Of a stretch of DNA of 39,382 nucleotides, positions 7,628 to 17,405 are shown piece by piece. The notes beneath the pieces are model-generated. The model was not told where the DNA came from and did no database searches. It worked only from the letters and a program-made list of their open reading frames with translations. Position numbers and translations under genes: made by a program. Each line of letters starts with the position of its first letter. Position 1 is the stretch's first letter. This DNA is from an uncultured Clostridia bacterium (GTDB taxonomy: Bacteria > Bacillota > Clostridia > UMGS1883): assembly GCA_934476455.1 (NCBI GenBank), contig CAKSNY010000027.1, positions 1-39,382 on the forward strand. The letters are read 5' to 3'.

Positions 7628-9532
7628 GTGAAAAATTTAAAACAAGTTGTTGCACTGTTAGCGGCGTTTGCGTTTTCCTTCGCAGCTGTTCCGCTTGCAT
7701 ATGCAAACACGGGAACGGCAAGCAGCATACCCGTAAGCGATGTATTGATAGCGGAAGATGACTTTTCCGGCTATTCCACTTATTATAACGCTACTACAAA
7801 GGGGGTTTTGCTGAAAGATCTCACAGAGGAACAAATTGCAGGTATGGGCAATGGATTTTCTCTTGCTTGGTCGACAGATTCAAATACGTGGCAGGCATTT
7901 ACAAAGGGCGAGATAGGGTTTTACCTTATAAACAACCGCAACATATTTCGAACAGGCGGCAACACAAGCTTTTACAGACGCCTGAATGTTCCGGTTGACT
8001 TTTCAAAAACAGAGGGCGAGTATGAATTCAGCACAAATGTTGCAGATTCTCTCGGTGCAGCTACATCAGGCTATAACCTGGCCACACATGCGGGGAATGT
8101 AGACTATAGGTATAAAATCGGAAGTGATGATTTTTATATTGGTTACAAGTATGACACCTCTTCCGGAGATGTTGACGGGTATAAGCTTTATCCGCAGATT
8201 AAAATAGGCGGAGAGCTGCACGAATATAAAAACTACGGCGTAAAGAATACATATATAAAAGGCGATGATAAAACGCTTACGTATTATACCTACAGCGCCG
8301 TTGTGTACCTTAAAGACGGCACAGATACCGTTAGATTCTATCGAATAAGCGAAAGCAGCAAGGAGCTTATAGATACGTTTAATATAGAGCTTGCAGGTAC
8401 AGCCTGCGAATTTATAGGAATCCAAGCAGGGACAGGCCAGTGCTGGAGCAATACGGATGCAGTTCGTGTAAAACAGCTTGGTGCAGACACTGCAGGGCTG
8501 CAGGTAAAACGCATTAACGGGATAATTGCAAGAGATTCATTTAACGCATACAAGGCGGGAAGCAAGGTATACGGCTATGATTACAGCCAGGGTCCGTCTA
8601 ACGGAGAAGAGACGTTCGGTACAGGGTTTGAGGACTATTGGACCGTATGCGGCGATAATCTTGATAATGCTGATTTTTATATTCTGGATAAACAGCGGAC
8701 TTTGCGGGTGCAAAGTTTTAAATCACCTGTTAAGAGAACGCTTAAAAATGCGCCGGATTTTACTGCGACAGATGGCAGAAAAATTGCATTTCAGGCAACC
8801 ATGCTTGACCCTGTTTCCACCGCGAACAGAAAAAATGCAAACCAAACCACAAAGCTGCTGTTAGGAAGCGAGCTGTTTTATGTAGGATACAAGTACGACA
8901 GCGATTTCAGCGGTGTTCTTCCAGTTCTCGGAGTGCCGGGGAAAGAGGAATGGTGCGGAAATGATGTGTATGCTTATAGCTATACCGGCGGCGACATAAA
9001 CCCCTTGCATTATATGACATACAGAGTTGAGATAACGCTGACAGATGGTGAAGACAAGATAGATTTTTATTGGTGGAAATCCTTTGACGAGAATAACAAA
9101 AAAGTTTCAAACCCTCCTGAAAATCCGGTATATTCTGTGTATGCGGAGCTTAGCAGTATTGATTGCAAATACCTTCAGCTTGGCAATAAAACCGGAATTG
9201 CAATAGATGATCTACGGGTTGAACAGGAAGATGATATTGCCCTGTACAAGGGTGAATATGAAGGAACAAAGTACAGCTGCCGCATCGCAAATAAGTGCTA
9301 CGAGAATGCCGAATTAACACTGTTTATGGCAGCGTATAACAATGGCAGCCTTGTAGATGTTAAGAAAGACAGTTTCACAGTTCCGGCACGTGCTGTTACA
9401 GAGGCGCAAAGCTTTGGTTTTGACGAGGGGGCGCTTACAGGCAAAACGTACGACAAGCTAAGAATGTTTATTTGGGACACCAAGCACGGAAATCTAAGCC
9501 CGATATTTACAATTGGCGAAAAAAATAATTAA
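7628..9532 (+). CDS. Exported protein with two copies of a beta-rich GYKY domain
   Basis: The GTG at 7628 has AAGGAG 9 bases upstream and yields 634 residues with a signal peptide ending in PLAYA. The mature protein has two related domains of about 240 residues (41-284 and 298-535). Each has an opening Asp-Phe/Ser-Phe segment, a GxYKY strand (DFYIGYKY, LFYVGYKY) and a late strand of the form L-x-D-G-x-D-x-(I/V). They look like concanavalin-type or carbohydrate-binding beta-sandwiches, but I know no named family. Residues 540-630 form the accessory beta-sandwich also seen at the N-terminus of the beta-helix protein. No catalytic motif, SLH domain or sorting signal was seen. Its position beside the SLH protein and importer suggests glycan binding outside the cell. 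Confidence 0.75.
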   Translation: MKNLKQVVALLAAFAFSFAAVPLAYANTGTASSIPVSDVLIAEDDFSGYSTYYNATTKGVLLKDLTEEQIAGMGNGFSLAWSTDSNTWQAFTKGEIGFYLINNRNIFRTGGNTSFYRRLNVPVDFSKTEGEYEFSTNVADSLGAATSGYNLATHAGNVDYRYKIGSDDFYIGYKYDTSSGDVDGYKLYPQIKIGGELHEYKNYGVKNTYIKGDDKTLTYYTYSAVVYLKDGTDTVRFYRISESSKELIDTFNIELAGTACEFIGIQAGTGQCWSNTDAVRVKQLGADTAGLQVKRINGIIARDSFNAYKAGSKVYGYDYSQGPSNGEETFGTGFEDYWTVCGDNLDNADFYILDKQRTLRVQSFKSPVKRTLKNAPDFTATDGRKIAFQATMLDPVSTANRKNANQTTKLLLGSELFYVGYKYDSDFSGVLPVLGVPGKEEWCGNDVYAYSYTGGDINPLHYMTYRVEITLTDGEDKIDFYWWKSFDENNKKVSNPPENPVYSVYAELSSIDCKYLQLGNKTGIAIDDLRVEQEDDIALYKGEYEGTKYSCRIANKCYENAELTLFMAAYNNGSLVDVKKDSFTVPARAVTEAQSFGFDEGALTGKTYDKLRMFIWDTKHGNLSPIFTIGEKNN

Positions 9533-9614
9533 AAGTTTTCGGTAAGACCGGTTATGCAACACTGCTGCGGTTTGCATCAAACTTTTTAATATGTAATTTA
9601 AAGTTGGTGATTTA

Positions 9615-12600
9615 ATGAAAAACAAAATAATATTGTTTTTGCTTGTGTTTGCCTTTGCGTTTCAATTGGGAGCTTTTGCGTCATATGACGAGGTTTACAA
9701 GGATATTGCAGGTGACAGCTTCGGCGATTACGGAAAGCTTAACACGGGTTCGACGGTTCTGCTTGAAAAATACGAATTCGGAAGCCCTGATTTATACGGG
9801 TATGGTTTCGGGACCAATTGGTCTGAAAATCCGTTGAAATTTGTTCAGTTTGCACCAAGCGTGGGACGTAATATATACGGGTTTAGAAAAGCAGGAACAA
9901 CAAATGCAATGTGGTATGGTCATTTAGACCCGATTTACAGAAAATTGGAAAATCCTATCAGTTTATCGGAGGAAAATGGCGAATATAGCTTTAAAGTAAC
10001 TGTGGCAGATTTGCTTCCCGGATCCGAAAAGCCCAGCGGATATCAAAGAGTTACACATGCGCAGGATGTGGATTTTCGTTTTATGCTTGGTACAACAGGT
10101 ATTTACTTTGGCTATAAATATAATATTGTCCCTCAGGAAGACGGCACAAAAAAATACTATATGTACCCACAGCTTAAAGTTGAAAACGATAGTTACGACG
10201 CCGTAAACGATGGTGTAGAGAACGACTATTACTTTTCAGACATCGCAGCAGGCGCTGTATTTTATACGTACGAGCTGACAATATCGCTTAAAGACGGTAA
10301 CGATACGATAAGGCTGTATCGTTACCGCGACGGCGAAGAACGCCCGACGGAGCCTTTTATAGAAACAGAGGCTGAACTTAGCGGAAAAGATTGCGGGTAT
10401 ATTGGCATTGTTGCTTCTCACAGAAAGGACGGTACCGCAAACAGAATTAAAAATGTGTCTGTTTCGTGGTGCATGCCGTCTCTTGTAAGTGAATTTGAAG
10501 AACTTATTTCAAAAATGAATGATGGCTCCGCTGCAGAAACAGACGTCATAAGAGCATTTGAACTGCTGTCTTCCGTTAATCCGCAGGACAGGGAGAGCAA
10601 AATTGCCCTTGTGAGGCAGTATGCGCAGGATAACGGTATGCCGGATGCCGTAAAGGCAAAAATAATAAATTCGTCAATCCCCCGTGATGCCCGTATCCAC
10701 TGCTCTGCCAAAGAAGCGGAGCTTGAATATAATTATAAAATAGATAATACGGATTTCACCCTGGAGGAAAACGGGCAGAAAATCTCTGCGACTGTTGTAA
10801 GAAAAGACGAGAGAACAGTTAAAATTTCAGCAGAACAACCGCTTAAACCGCATGCAAATTATGCAATTGTTCCGAATGGTGCATATGATTATAAAGGTGA
10901 TGAAATTACCGATTTTTTGGCATTTTCAACAATATCCGTTCCTATGGTAAATGTTGAAAACGGCCATAGATACGGTCAGTTTACGTCCCTTGAATGGGAG
11001 GAATATCCCGATACGGTAACAACAGCTTTTTTAAACGGAGAGCCGATAACAAACAACTTTTTGTTGGAGGAGCAGGGCGAATATACACTTGAATTATCGT
11101 CTATATACGGTGACGAAGCTCCCGATGTTTATACCGTAAGATTTACCGTAGAGGAGGCGGTACCGCCGGTTGCATCTGATGTGAGCATTGCATTAAAACA
11201 ACCAAACGATTCGGTGGAAACAGGCTCTGTTCTTACAGGAAGGTATAAATTCCATGACGAAAATATGGGTGATACAGAGCAAGGCTCTGTTTACAAATGG
11301 TACAGAAACAACACCATAATTGACGGTGCGGATGAAATCGAATATCTTCTTACGGAAGCGGATGAAAACTGCGATATATATTTCGAGGTTACGCCTGTAT
11401 CAAATTCGGTGCATAACAGCGTGGGAAAGCCTGTTAAAAGTCCTGCGTTTACAGGCGCTTACGCTCCGGCGGCGAAGAATGTATCGATAGGGACCACAGT
11501 TCAGCCCGATGATTACATAACGCTTACATATGATTATGAAGATAAGAACGGTGATGCAGAGGATACGCCGATTATAAAATGGTACAGCGAAGACCGCGTT
11601 ACAAAAAGCGTTGTTGATATTACCGATAAGGCAGTTGCCAATGAAAAAGGCAATGAAAAAATGCGGATGCTTATGGACGAAAGCACCTATGAAAAAAACA
11701 TTTATGCAGCCGTTACGCCAAAAAGCACAAAAAAACCTTACATCGGTGCAGAAACAAAAAGCAATGTGCTGATAGGTCCCAGTGCGCCGGAGGTGACCAA
11801 TGTTCGTATACAGGGAAATGCCAAAGCAGGAAGCAGCCTGACGGGTTATTATAACTTCATTGATAAAAATTTTGACAGTGAAGGGCTGAGCGTGCTTGAA
11901 TGGATAAACTTATCAACGGGAGAGATATTGGGAACAGGCGCTGTACTGAAGCTTACCAATCAAATGGTTGGGCAAGGTATTATATTCAGAGTAATGGGGG
12001 TAAGCAGCAAAAAGCCGTATAATTCTACGGTGGTTTCCAGCGAGCCGGTAACTGTAACAAGCGGTGGCGGCAGCAGCGGCGGTGGCAGTGGCGGCAGCAG
12101 TGGCGGTGGCAAAAACGGAGGTATATATGCGCACAATATTCCCGAATCACCGAAAAATAATACAAATGATGCGCAAACAAGCGGTTTTACGGATGTTAAG
12201 GGACATTGGGCCGAAAAATATATTACAAAGCTGATAGAAGAAAAAATACTTTTTGGGAAAGACGATAAAACCATTGCCCCGGATGACGCCGTTACACGAA
12301 GCGAATTGATTGCAATGCTGACGCGTGCGCTTGATATCGAGCCCGTTGCCTATAAGGGCGGATTTAACGATATCACAGCCGACGATTGGTTTTCAGGCGC
12401 CGTGCAGGCAGTGCTTGATATGAAGGTTGTTTCCGAAGCAGATAATTTTAACCCGAACAATCCCGTAACAAGAGAGGAAACAGCAAAGATTGCAGCTAAA
12501 ATATGTTCACTGAATAAAATGGAAACAAATACGTTTGCCGATGCGGCGGAAATTTCTTCATGGGCTGTTGAATATATCAACGCAGTATACGCCGAAGGAC

Positions 12601-12707
12601 TGCTTGTAGGCGATGACAAGAGGCGCTTTATGCCAAAGAAATCTCTTTCAAGAGCTGAAGCTGCTACGCTCGTTTACAGAATTAAGTATGAAAGAGGGAT
12701 ACGGTGA
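9615..12707 (+). CDS. SLH-anchored multidomain surface protein
   Basis: The 1030-residue protein has a signal peptide (about 1-22). The recurring GYKY domain covers about 47-286 (GIYFGYKY, LKDGNDTIRLYR). A helical spacer follows, then an SbsA/Big_5-like Ig domain (about 355-440), and three A9-type Ig repeats (about 515-812) with the pattern LTGxYxFxDxxxD...W. A Gly/Ser linker (about 815-835) leads to three SLH domains (856-1030; GHWAEKYITKLIEE, DDWFSGAVQAVLD, SSWAVEYINAVYAEGLL). SLH domains bind pyruvylated secondary wall polymers, so this protein is probably held at the cell wall with its N-terminal binding domain outward. No active-site motif is visible. It seems to be a display or capture protein. 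Its stop overlaps the next gene's start. Confidence 0.85.
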   Translation: MKNKIILFLLVFAFAFQLGAFASYDEVYKDIAGDSFGDYGKLNTGSTVLLEKYEFGSPDLYGYGFGTNWSENPLKFVQFAPSVGRNIYGFRKAGTTNAMWYGHLDPIYRKLENPISLSEENGEYSFKVTVADLLPGSEKPSGYQRVTHAQDVDFRFMLGTTGIYFGYKYNIVPQEDGTKKYYMYPQLKVENDSYDAVNDGVENDYYFSDIAAGAVFYTYELTISLKDGNDTIRLYRYRDGEERPTEPFIETEAELSGKDCGYIGIVASHRKDGTANRIKNVSVSWCMPSLVSEFEELISKMNDGSAAETDVIRAFELLSSVNPQDRESKIALVRQYAQDNGMPDAVKAKIINSSIPRDARIHCSAKEAELEYNYKIDNTDFTLEENGQKISATVVRKDERTVKISAEQPLKPHANYAIVPNGAYDYKGDEITDFLAFSTISVPMVNVENGHRYGQFTSLEWEEYPDTVTTAFLNGEPITNNFLLEEQGEYTLELSSIYGDEAPDVYTVRFTVEEAVPPVASDVSIALKQPNDSVETGSVLTGRYKFHDENMGDTEQGSVYKWYRNNTIIDGADEIEYLLTEADENCDIYFEVTPVSNSVHNSVGKPVKSPAFTGAYAPAAKNVSIGTTVQPDDYITLTYDYEDKNGDAEDTPIIKWYSEDRVTKSVVDITDKAVANEKGNEKMRMLMDESTYEKNIYAAVTPKSTKKPYIGAETKSNVLIGPSAPEVTNVRIQGNAKAGSSLTGYYNFIDKNFDSEGLSVLEWINLSTGEILGTGAVLKLTNQMVGQGIIFRVMGVSSKKPYNSTVVSSEPVTVTSGGGSSGGGSGGSSGGGKNGGIYAHNIPESPKNNTNDAQTSGFTDVKGHWAEKYITKLIEEKILFGKDDKTIAPDDAVTRSELIAMLTRALDIEPVAYKGGFNDITADDWFSGAVQAVLDMKVVSEADNFNPNNPVTREETAKIAAKICSLNKMETNTFADAAEISSWAVEYINAVYAEGLLVGDDKRRFMPKKSLSRAEAATLVYRIKYERGIR

Positions 12708-15469
12708 TGTTAAAAAAAATACTTGCTTTTATTTTGGCTTTACAGTTGTTTTGCATTGTTGCATATTCCGTACCGAATGATTTGTACAAGGGAGATTCCG
12801 CTTTTGACTTTATGTATGCTGCAGAAGGCAGTGCAGAAAAAAACGATGGAATAATCGTTAAACTGTTAGACTACCTGGATATGCTTGACGTAGAAAACTA
12901 CAAGCCGGACGATATGTCAAGCTACGATGATTATATACGGGCAATTGCAAAAATTGCCCGTATAGAGGCGTCAAAGGAAGCTCTTTTGGATTTAGGGCTG
13001 ATAAAACAAAATTCAAATTCCGTTTTTACGATGGAGGATGTTGTTTTTACAGGCCTTAGGCTTACAGGCTACGACCTTATGCTGCCGGGCGGCAAAAGTG
13101 AATTTGCCCTTGCATCGAACGCAGGGCTTATGTATAAGGTTAATTATAAAGCAGAGGCGGTTCCCGATAAGAGAAGCTTTTATCAGCTTATATACAACAT
13201 TTTAAGCATTGAATGTAAGGAAAAAAACCTGTTTTCAAATAACAGCGGGTACGAACTTGTTACCATAGAGCCGCTGTTAAAAAGATTGTACAATATAGAA
13301 TTTAAAGAGGGTGTAGTGACCGGCGTTTGCGGAAGAAGTATTTATGCCGGTGCAGATATAGGCGAAAATCAGGTTGAAATAGACCGCTCGAGATATAATG
13401 TGTACGAAGCGGAAGGCTTTAGCGCTGCTATTGGTATGCACAGCGCATATTTTCTTGAAGACCCGGACAGCGATTTGCCCAAGGCGCTTTTTTGCGAAGG
13501 GTTTGAAAATAAGAATACGGTTGTTAAGATAAAAGCTTATCATTTTAATAAAATTTCCGATTCAAATATCGAATACTATGATTCAAATAACAAGCTTTGC
13601 AGTGCTTCTATAAACGCCGACACCGTAATTGTATACAACGGCAACAATTTAGGGGCATATACGCCAGCGCTTTTTAATTCAAAGTATAAGGACACAGCAC
13701 ATATAACCTTAATAGATAATGATAAATCAGGCATTATGAACGTGGTTTTTATATGGGATTATACACACATCGGCGTAAGCAAAGATGTTGGCGCCAAAGG
13801 AGTTATAAATTTTAAGTACGGTATGACATATAACGGTAAAAGGCAGCTCGATACGGACGCCCTGAAAGACAGCGGTACGGTAGAAATATTTAAAAACGGA
13901 GCGCCCGTAACCGTTGATTCGATACGTAAGGACGACATAGTATCTATCGCAACCGGTACGGGAACCTCGGGAAAAACATATACGCGCATTATTGTCAGCA
14001 AAAATGTTTTTACAGCCGCACCGGAAACAATTGAGCGATCGGACAAGGGAACAATCTATACTATTAACGGCAAAGAATATTTGCTGTTAAAGGAGTATGA
14101 AGAGGTTGCCGGAAAAATGAACGGGGGCGTGCTTCCGAAACCGGGCGAGATGTATACCTTTATTGCAAATTCGGAAGGAATAATATGCGATGTATTATCC
14201 GCAGAATACGACAACGCAATACTTATTGCCGTGTCAAGCCCAAAGGGCATTAGCTCAAAAATTCAAATCAAAGTGTTTTCCGCCGATTACGGAAAATTTA
14301 TGATATATAATTTGGCGGAGCGTGTAAAGTTTTTTAACGGAGTTGGTACCGCCGGCAAGGAAGGGGTTAATCTTTCGGGCAAGGACACAGCGTCCAGGCT
14401 TAAGGATATGCAGGAAATTGTAAAGTGGCAAAACCCGGTAGACAGTAATTCCAACCCGACAGACACCAGATTTTTGATGAAATATTCGTTAAATGAAAAC
14501 GGCGAAATAAACCGTATATATGTGCCGCTTGACACCACCGGCACGGGACGGGCCGATGTGCCGGGAAATTACGGGTACAGCCTTACTCTTGACGCAAGCT
14601 TCAATAGCGTAAGAATATACAACCGCATTGCAGACGGTACTTACTATATTGACGACCAAACACCTATAATTGTTTTGCCGCCGTGTGAAAAAGCTGACGA
14701 TGAGAAAATGTACAGCGTTAAAGAAAGAAGCAATTTTCCGACAGATTGGCGTGGCGTTTCACACATTAAGCTATACTCCGTTGATGATTTTTGGAACGTA
14801 GGATTTGCGGTATATATAAACCCCGAGCTGCGTGAAACAATATCCGCAAGCACATCTGCAATGCTTATCGACAAAGTGGTAATGACAACGTCTGCCGAAG
14901 AGGGTGAGGTTTTGAAAATATCCGGATATAAGGATAATGTATATACAAACGTTTACTGTGACGACCCCGGTCTGGATTCGTATACAGGCATTGCATCAAC
15001 GCCTTATTGGCCCGCGGTTAAAATTTCCGATTTAAAATGCGGTGATGTAGTGCAGTTTGTCGAAACCGGCGATACGGTGACGAATTTTAAGGTTATCTTC
15101 CGTGAGTCTGAACGCAGCAATTATCAGATTCAATATGCAAGTATGGACAGCGGAATTTTCAATGAAGACGGAAAAATAACGACAGAGCCTTTCAACAGTG
15201 CAACAGGCTGGATAAAATCTCTTGAGGCGGTATATGCACGGTATGTGAGAAACAACGGGCTGTCCATTGTGGTTGATTTGTCGAACGACGGTACAAAACA
15301 ATTTACAAATTATGTCAAACAGTTTGCTTCAAGAAAACTTACGGTATATTCCATAGAGCCGAAAAACAAGCATATCGAGGAAATAACATTGGACGACATT
15401 TTGGAAGGAGAAAACGTTGTTCTTCATAAAAAGAGCACGCAAACAGAAGCGGTGTATGTTTACAGGTAA
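12707..15469 (+). CDS. Large exported surface protein of unknown function
   Basis: The ATG at 12707 shares its first base with the preceding stop codon (12705-12707); a GTG one codon earlier is possible. The 920-residue product has a signal peptide (MLKKILAFILALQLFCIVAYS). The region to about residue 100 is helical and could be a degenerate SLH-type segment (IIVKLLDYLDML, MEDVVFTGLRLTG). The rest is beta-rich, with a KEGVVTGV strand near residue 205 and an ITLIDNDKSGIMNVVFI stretch near 340. These resemble the repeat region of large clostridial S-layer-associated proteins. No enzyme motif is seen. Tight coupling to the SLH protein suggests that the two act together at the wall. Function is unknown; the architecture comparison is from memory. 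Confidence 0.65.
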   Translation: MLKKILAFILALQLFCIVAYSVPNDLYKGDSAFDFMYAAEGSAEKNDGIIVKLLDYLDMLDVENYKPDDMSSYDDYIRAIAKIARIEASKEALLDLGLIKQNSNSVFTMEDVVFTGLRLTGYDLMLPGGKSEFALASNAGLMYKVNYKAEAVPDKRSFYQLIYNILSIECKEKNLFSNNSGYELVTIEPLLKRLYNIEFKEGVVTGVCGRSIYAGADIGENQVEIDRSRYNVYEAEGFSAAIGMHSAYFLEDPDSDLPKALFCEGFENKNTVVKIKAYHFNKISDSNIEYYDSNNKLCSASINADTVIVYNGNNLGAYTPALFNSKYKDTAHITLIDNDKSGIMNVVFIWDYTHIGVSKDVGAKGVINFKYGMTYNGKRQLDTDALKDSGTVEIFKNGAPVTVDSIRKDDIVSIATGTGTSGKTYTRIIVSKNVFTAAPETIERSDKGTIYTINGKEYLLLKEYEEVAGKMNGGVLPKPGEMYTFIANSEGIICDVLSAEYDNAILIAVSSPKGISSKIQIKVFSADYGKFMIYNLAERVKFFNGVGTAGKEGVNLSGKDTASRLKDMQEIVKWQNPVDSNSNPTDTRFLMKYSLNENGEINRIYVPLDTTGTGRADVPGNYGYSLTLDASFNSVRIYNRIADGTYYIDDQTPIIVLPPCEKADDEKMYSVKERSNFPTDWRGVSHIKLYSVDDFWNVGFAVYINPELRETISASTSAMLIDKVVMTTSAEEGEVLKISGYKDNVYTNVYCDDPGLDSYTGIASTPYWPAVKISDLKCGDVVQFVETGDTVTNFKVIFRESERSNYQIQYASMDSGIFNEDGKITTEPFNSATGWIKSLEAVYARYVRNNGLSIVVDLSNDGTKQFTNYVKQFASRKLTVYSIEPKNKHIEEITLDDILEGENVVLHKKSTQTEAVYVYR

Positions 15470-15481
15470 AGGAGCGTTAGT

Positions 15482-16435
15482 ATGAAAGAAAAAAAATCGG
15501 CATTAAAAACAAACAGCAGGCGGAAGCCGTGGTATAAAAATACAAGACTGCTGCAATTATACGCTCTGTGCATAATACCTGTTTTTCTTGTTATTCTGTT
15601 TAATTATGTTCCGATGTTTGGGTTAATAATTGCTTTTAAGGATTACAGATATGATAAAGGCATATTGGGAAGCAATTGGGTAGGTTTGAAAAATTTTGAA
15701 TTTTTCTTTAAGTCTGACGATTTTGCAAGAATAACATGGAATACCTTTTCTTTAAATTTCATTTTTATATTCTGCGGAATTATTGCCGCCGTGGCAGTGG
15801 CAATACTGCTTTTTGAAATTCAAAGAAGAGCCAGCGTAAAGCTTTTTCAAACTGTAATGATAACACCGCATTTCCTGTCGTGGGTTGTCGTGTCGTATAT
15901 GGCGTATGCGCTTCTCAATCCGCAGTATGGTCTTGTAAACTCGTTCTTGGGGAAAATGGGCATAGCAGCCGTAGATTGGTATACAAAACCAAAAGCGTGG
16001 CCGTTTATTCTTACGGTGGCTTCCGTGTGGAAGCATGTAGGTATGGATTGTGTAATTTATTATGCGTCGCTTATGGGATTGGACACATCTCTTTTCGAAG
16101 CGGCGGATGTAGACGGCGCAACAAAGTGGCAGAAAATAAAATATATTACAATTCCGTCGCTTGTTCCGCTTTTAACAATACTTACGATTTTAAAAATAGG
16201 TAATATTTTCAGAGCCGATTTTGGGCTGTTTTATCAGCTTACAAGAGATGTGGGGGCGCTTTACAGCACAACGGACGTAATCGACACATACATATTCCGC
16301 ACTATGCGGGTTCTGGGCCGTATGAGTATGTCATCGGCTGCAGGATTGCTGCAGTCGGTTGTTGGTTTTGTGCTTGTTGTTGCTACAAACCATGTAAGTA
16401 AAAAAATCGATCCTGAAACCGGCGGATTATTTTAG
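15482..16435 (+). CDS. Sugar ABC transporter permease, LplB type
   Basis: The 317-residue membrane protein begins 12 bases after the preceding stop, with GGAG before the ATG. It opens with a basic cytoplasmic tail and FNYVPMFGLIIAFKDY, typical of LplB-type permeases, and has about six membrane segments. The EAA loop that contacts the ATPase is EAADVDGATKWQKIKYITIP (about residues 205-225). It would pair with the next permease and the lipoprotein to import an oligosaccharide. The nearest relatives by pattern import complex uronic-acid or plant-derived oligosaccharides, but the cargo here is not shown by the sequence. Confidence 0.93.
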   Translation: MKEKKSALKTNSRRKPWYKNTRLLQLYALCIIPVFLVILFNYVPMFGLIIAFKDYRYDKGILGSNWVGLKNFEFFFKSDDFARITWNTFSLNFIFIFCGIIAAVAVAILLFEIQRRASVKLFQTVMITPHFLSWVVVSYMAYALLNPQYGLVNSFLGKMGIAAVDWYTKPKAWPFILTVASVWKHVGMDCVIYYASLMGLDTSLFEAADVDGATKWQKIKYITIPSLVPLLTILTILKIGNIFRADFGLFYQLTRDVGALYSTTDVIDTYIFRTMRVLGRMSMSSAAGLLQSVVGFVLVVATNHVSKKIDPETGGLF

Positions 16436-16453
16436 TGAAGAGGGGTGTGTTTT

Positions 16454-17335
16454 ATGCAAAAAGCAAACAAAAAATTTCAGTTTATACTTACAGCGCTCTT
16501 TACGGTGATCTGCCTTTTGACAATATTTCCGTTTCTGCTTACGGTAAGCGTTTCAATATCAAACGAGGGCGATATCGTTAAATACGGATATTCAGTTTTT
16601 CCTAAAAATATTGATTTTTCTGCGTATAAGTATATATTCAGAAACTACTGGACAATTCTTAACGCATATAAGGTTACGGCGATATTTTCATTCAGCGCTA
16701 TGTTTCTTGGTGTTATGCTTATGTCAATGATAGCGTATGCACTTTCCCGCAAAGATATGAAAGGCGGAAATGTTATATCCTTTTTCTTGTATTTTACAAT
16801 GCTTTTTAGCGGCGGATTGGTGCCTACATATATACTTATAACGCAGTATTTACATCTTAACGACACAATTTGGGTTTATATACTTCCGGGGCTGATTTCA
16901 CCTTGGTACGTATTTATGATACGAACATTCTTCAAAAATATTCCGGGGGAAATTATAGAGGCCGTAATGCTGGACGGCGCAAGTGAATTTACCATATATT
17001 CCAAAATTGTAGTTCCGCTGTCAAAACCTGTTTTGGCAACGGTGGCACTGTTTATGTTTCTTGCTAACTGGAACGATTGGTACAATTCCATGCTTTATAT
17101 AAACGACGAATCGCTTATAAGCCTTCAGTACCTGCTTCAAAGAATAATGCAGAATATTACGCTGCTTCAGGAAAACTCGATGAATATGTCATCGTTTTTG
17201 GACGATATGAAAATTCCAAGCGAAACGGTACGTATGGCTATGGCCGTAGTTGTTGCGGGGCCGGCGCTTTTGATTTTTCCGTTTTTCCAAAAATATTTTG
17301 TTCAGGGCCTCACAATCGGAGGCGTTAAAGGATAG
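16454..17335 (+). CDS. Sugar ABC transporter permease, YtcP type
   Basis: The ATG at 16454 (MQKANKK) has GAGGGG upstream and is preferred over an in-frame start three codons earlier. The 293-residue protein has the six-segment MalG-like fold, with EAVMLDGASEFTIYSKIVVP as the EAA loop (about residues 177-196). The C-terminus FFQKYFVQGLTIGGVKG is characteristic of the family. It lies 18 bases after the partner permease. No ATPase gene is present in the window, so a shared MsmK-type ATPase encoded elsewhere probably powers the importer. Confidence 0.93.
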   Translation: MQKANKKFQFILTALFTVICLLTIFPFLLTVSVSISNEGDIVKYGYSVFPKNIDFSAYKYIFRNYWTILNAYKVTAIFSFSAMFLGVMLMSMIAYALSRKDMKGGNVISFFLYFTMLFSGGLVPTYILITQYLHLNDTIWVYILPGLISPWYVFMIRTFFKNIPGEIIEAVMLDGASEFTIYSKIVVPLSKPVLATVALFMFLANWNDWYNSMLYINDESLISLQYLLQRIMQNITLLQENSMNMSSFLDDMKIPSETVRMAMAVVVAGPALLIFPFFQKYFVQGLTIGGVKG

Positions 17336-17357
17336 TAAATTACAGTCAAAAAAACAG

Positions 17358-17374
17358 TAGCGGCAAAGCTGCTA
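17358..17374 (+). promoter_or_regulatory. Intercistronic hairpin before the binding-protein gene
   Basis: TAGCGGC and GCTGCTA pair over seven positions (one G-U) around an AAA loop, followed by a short T-rich stretch (TTGCTTTT). It lies between the second permease and the binding-protein gene. Similar hairpins often stabilise or partly terminate transcripts so that the binding protein is made in excess. Function is inferred. Confidence 0.35.
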
Positions 17375-17405
17375 TTGCTTTTACAAGACAGATTGGAGAT
17401 ATGAA

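Noticed and set aside
9533..9614. A terminator or promoter between the 7628 and 9615 genes
   Set aside because: Only a poor TGCAA/TTGCA pairing is present, with no stable stem and no -10/-35 pair of quality.
12058..12117. GGC/AGC-rich repeat as a possible DNA repeat or recombination site
   Set aside because: It encodes the Gly/Ser linker before the SLH domains, so the repetition is explained by protein composition.
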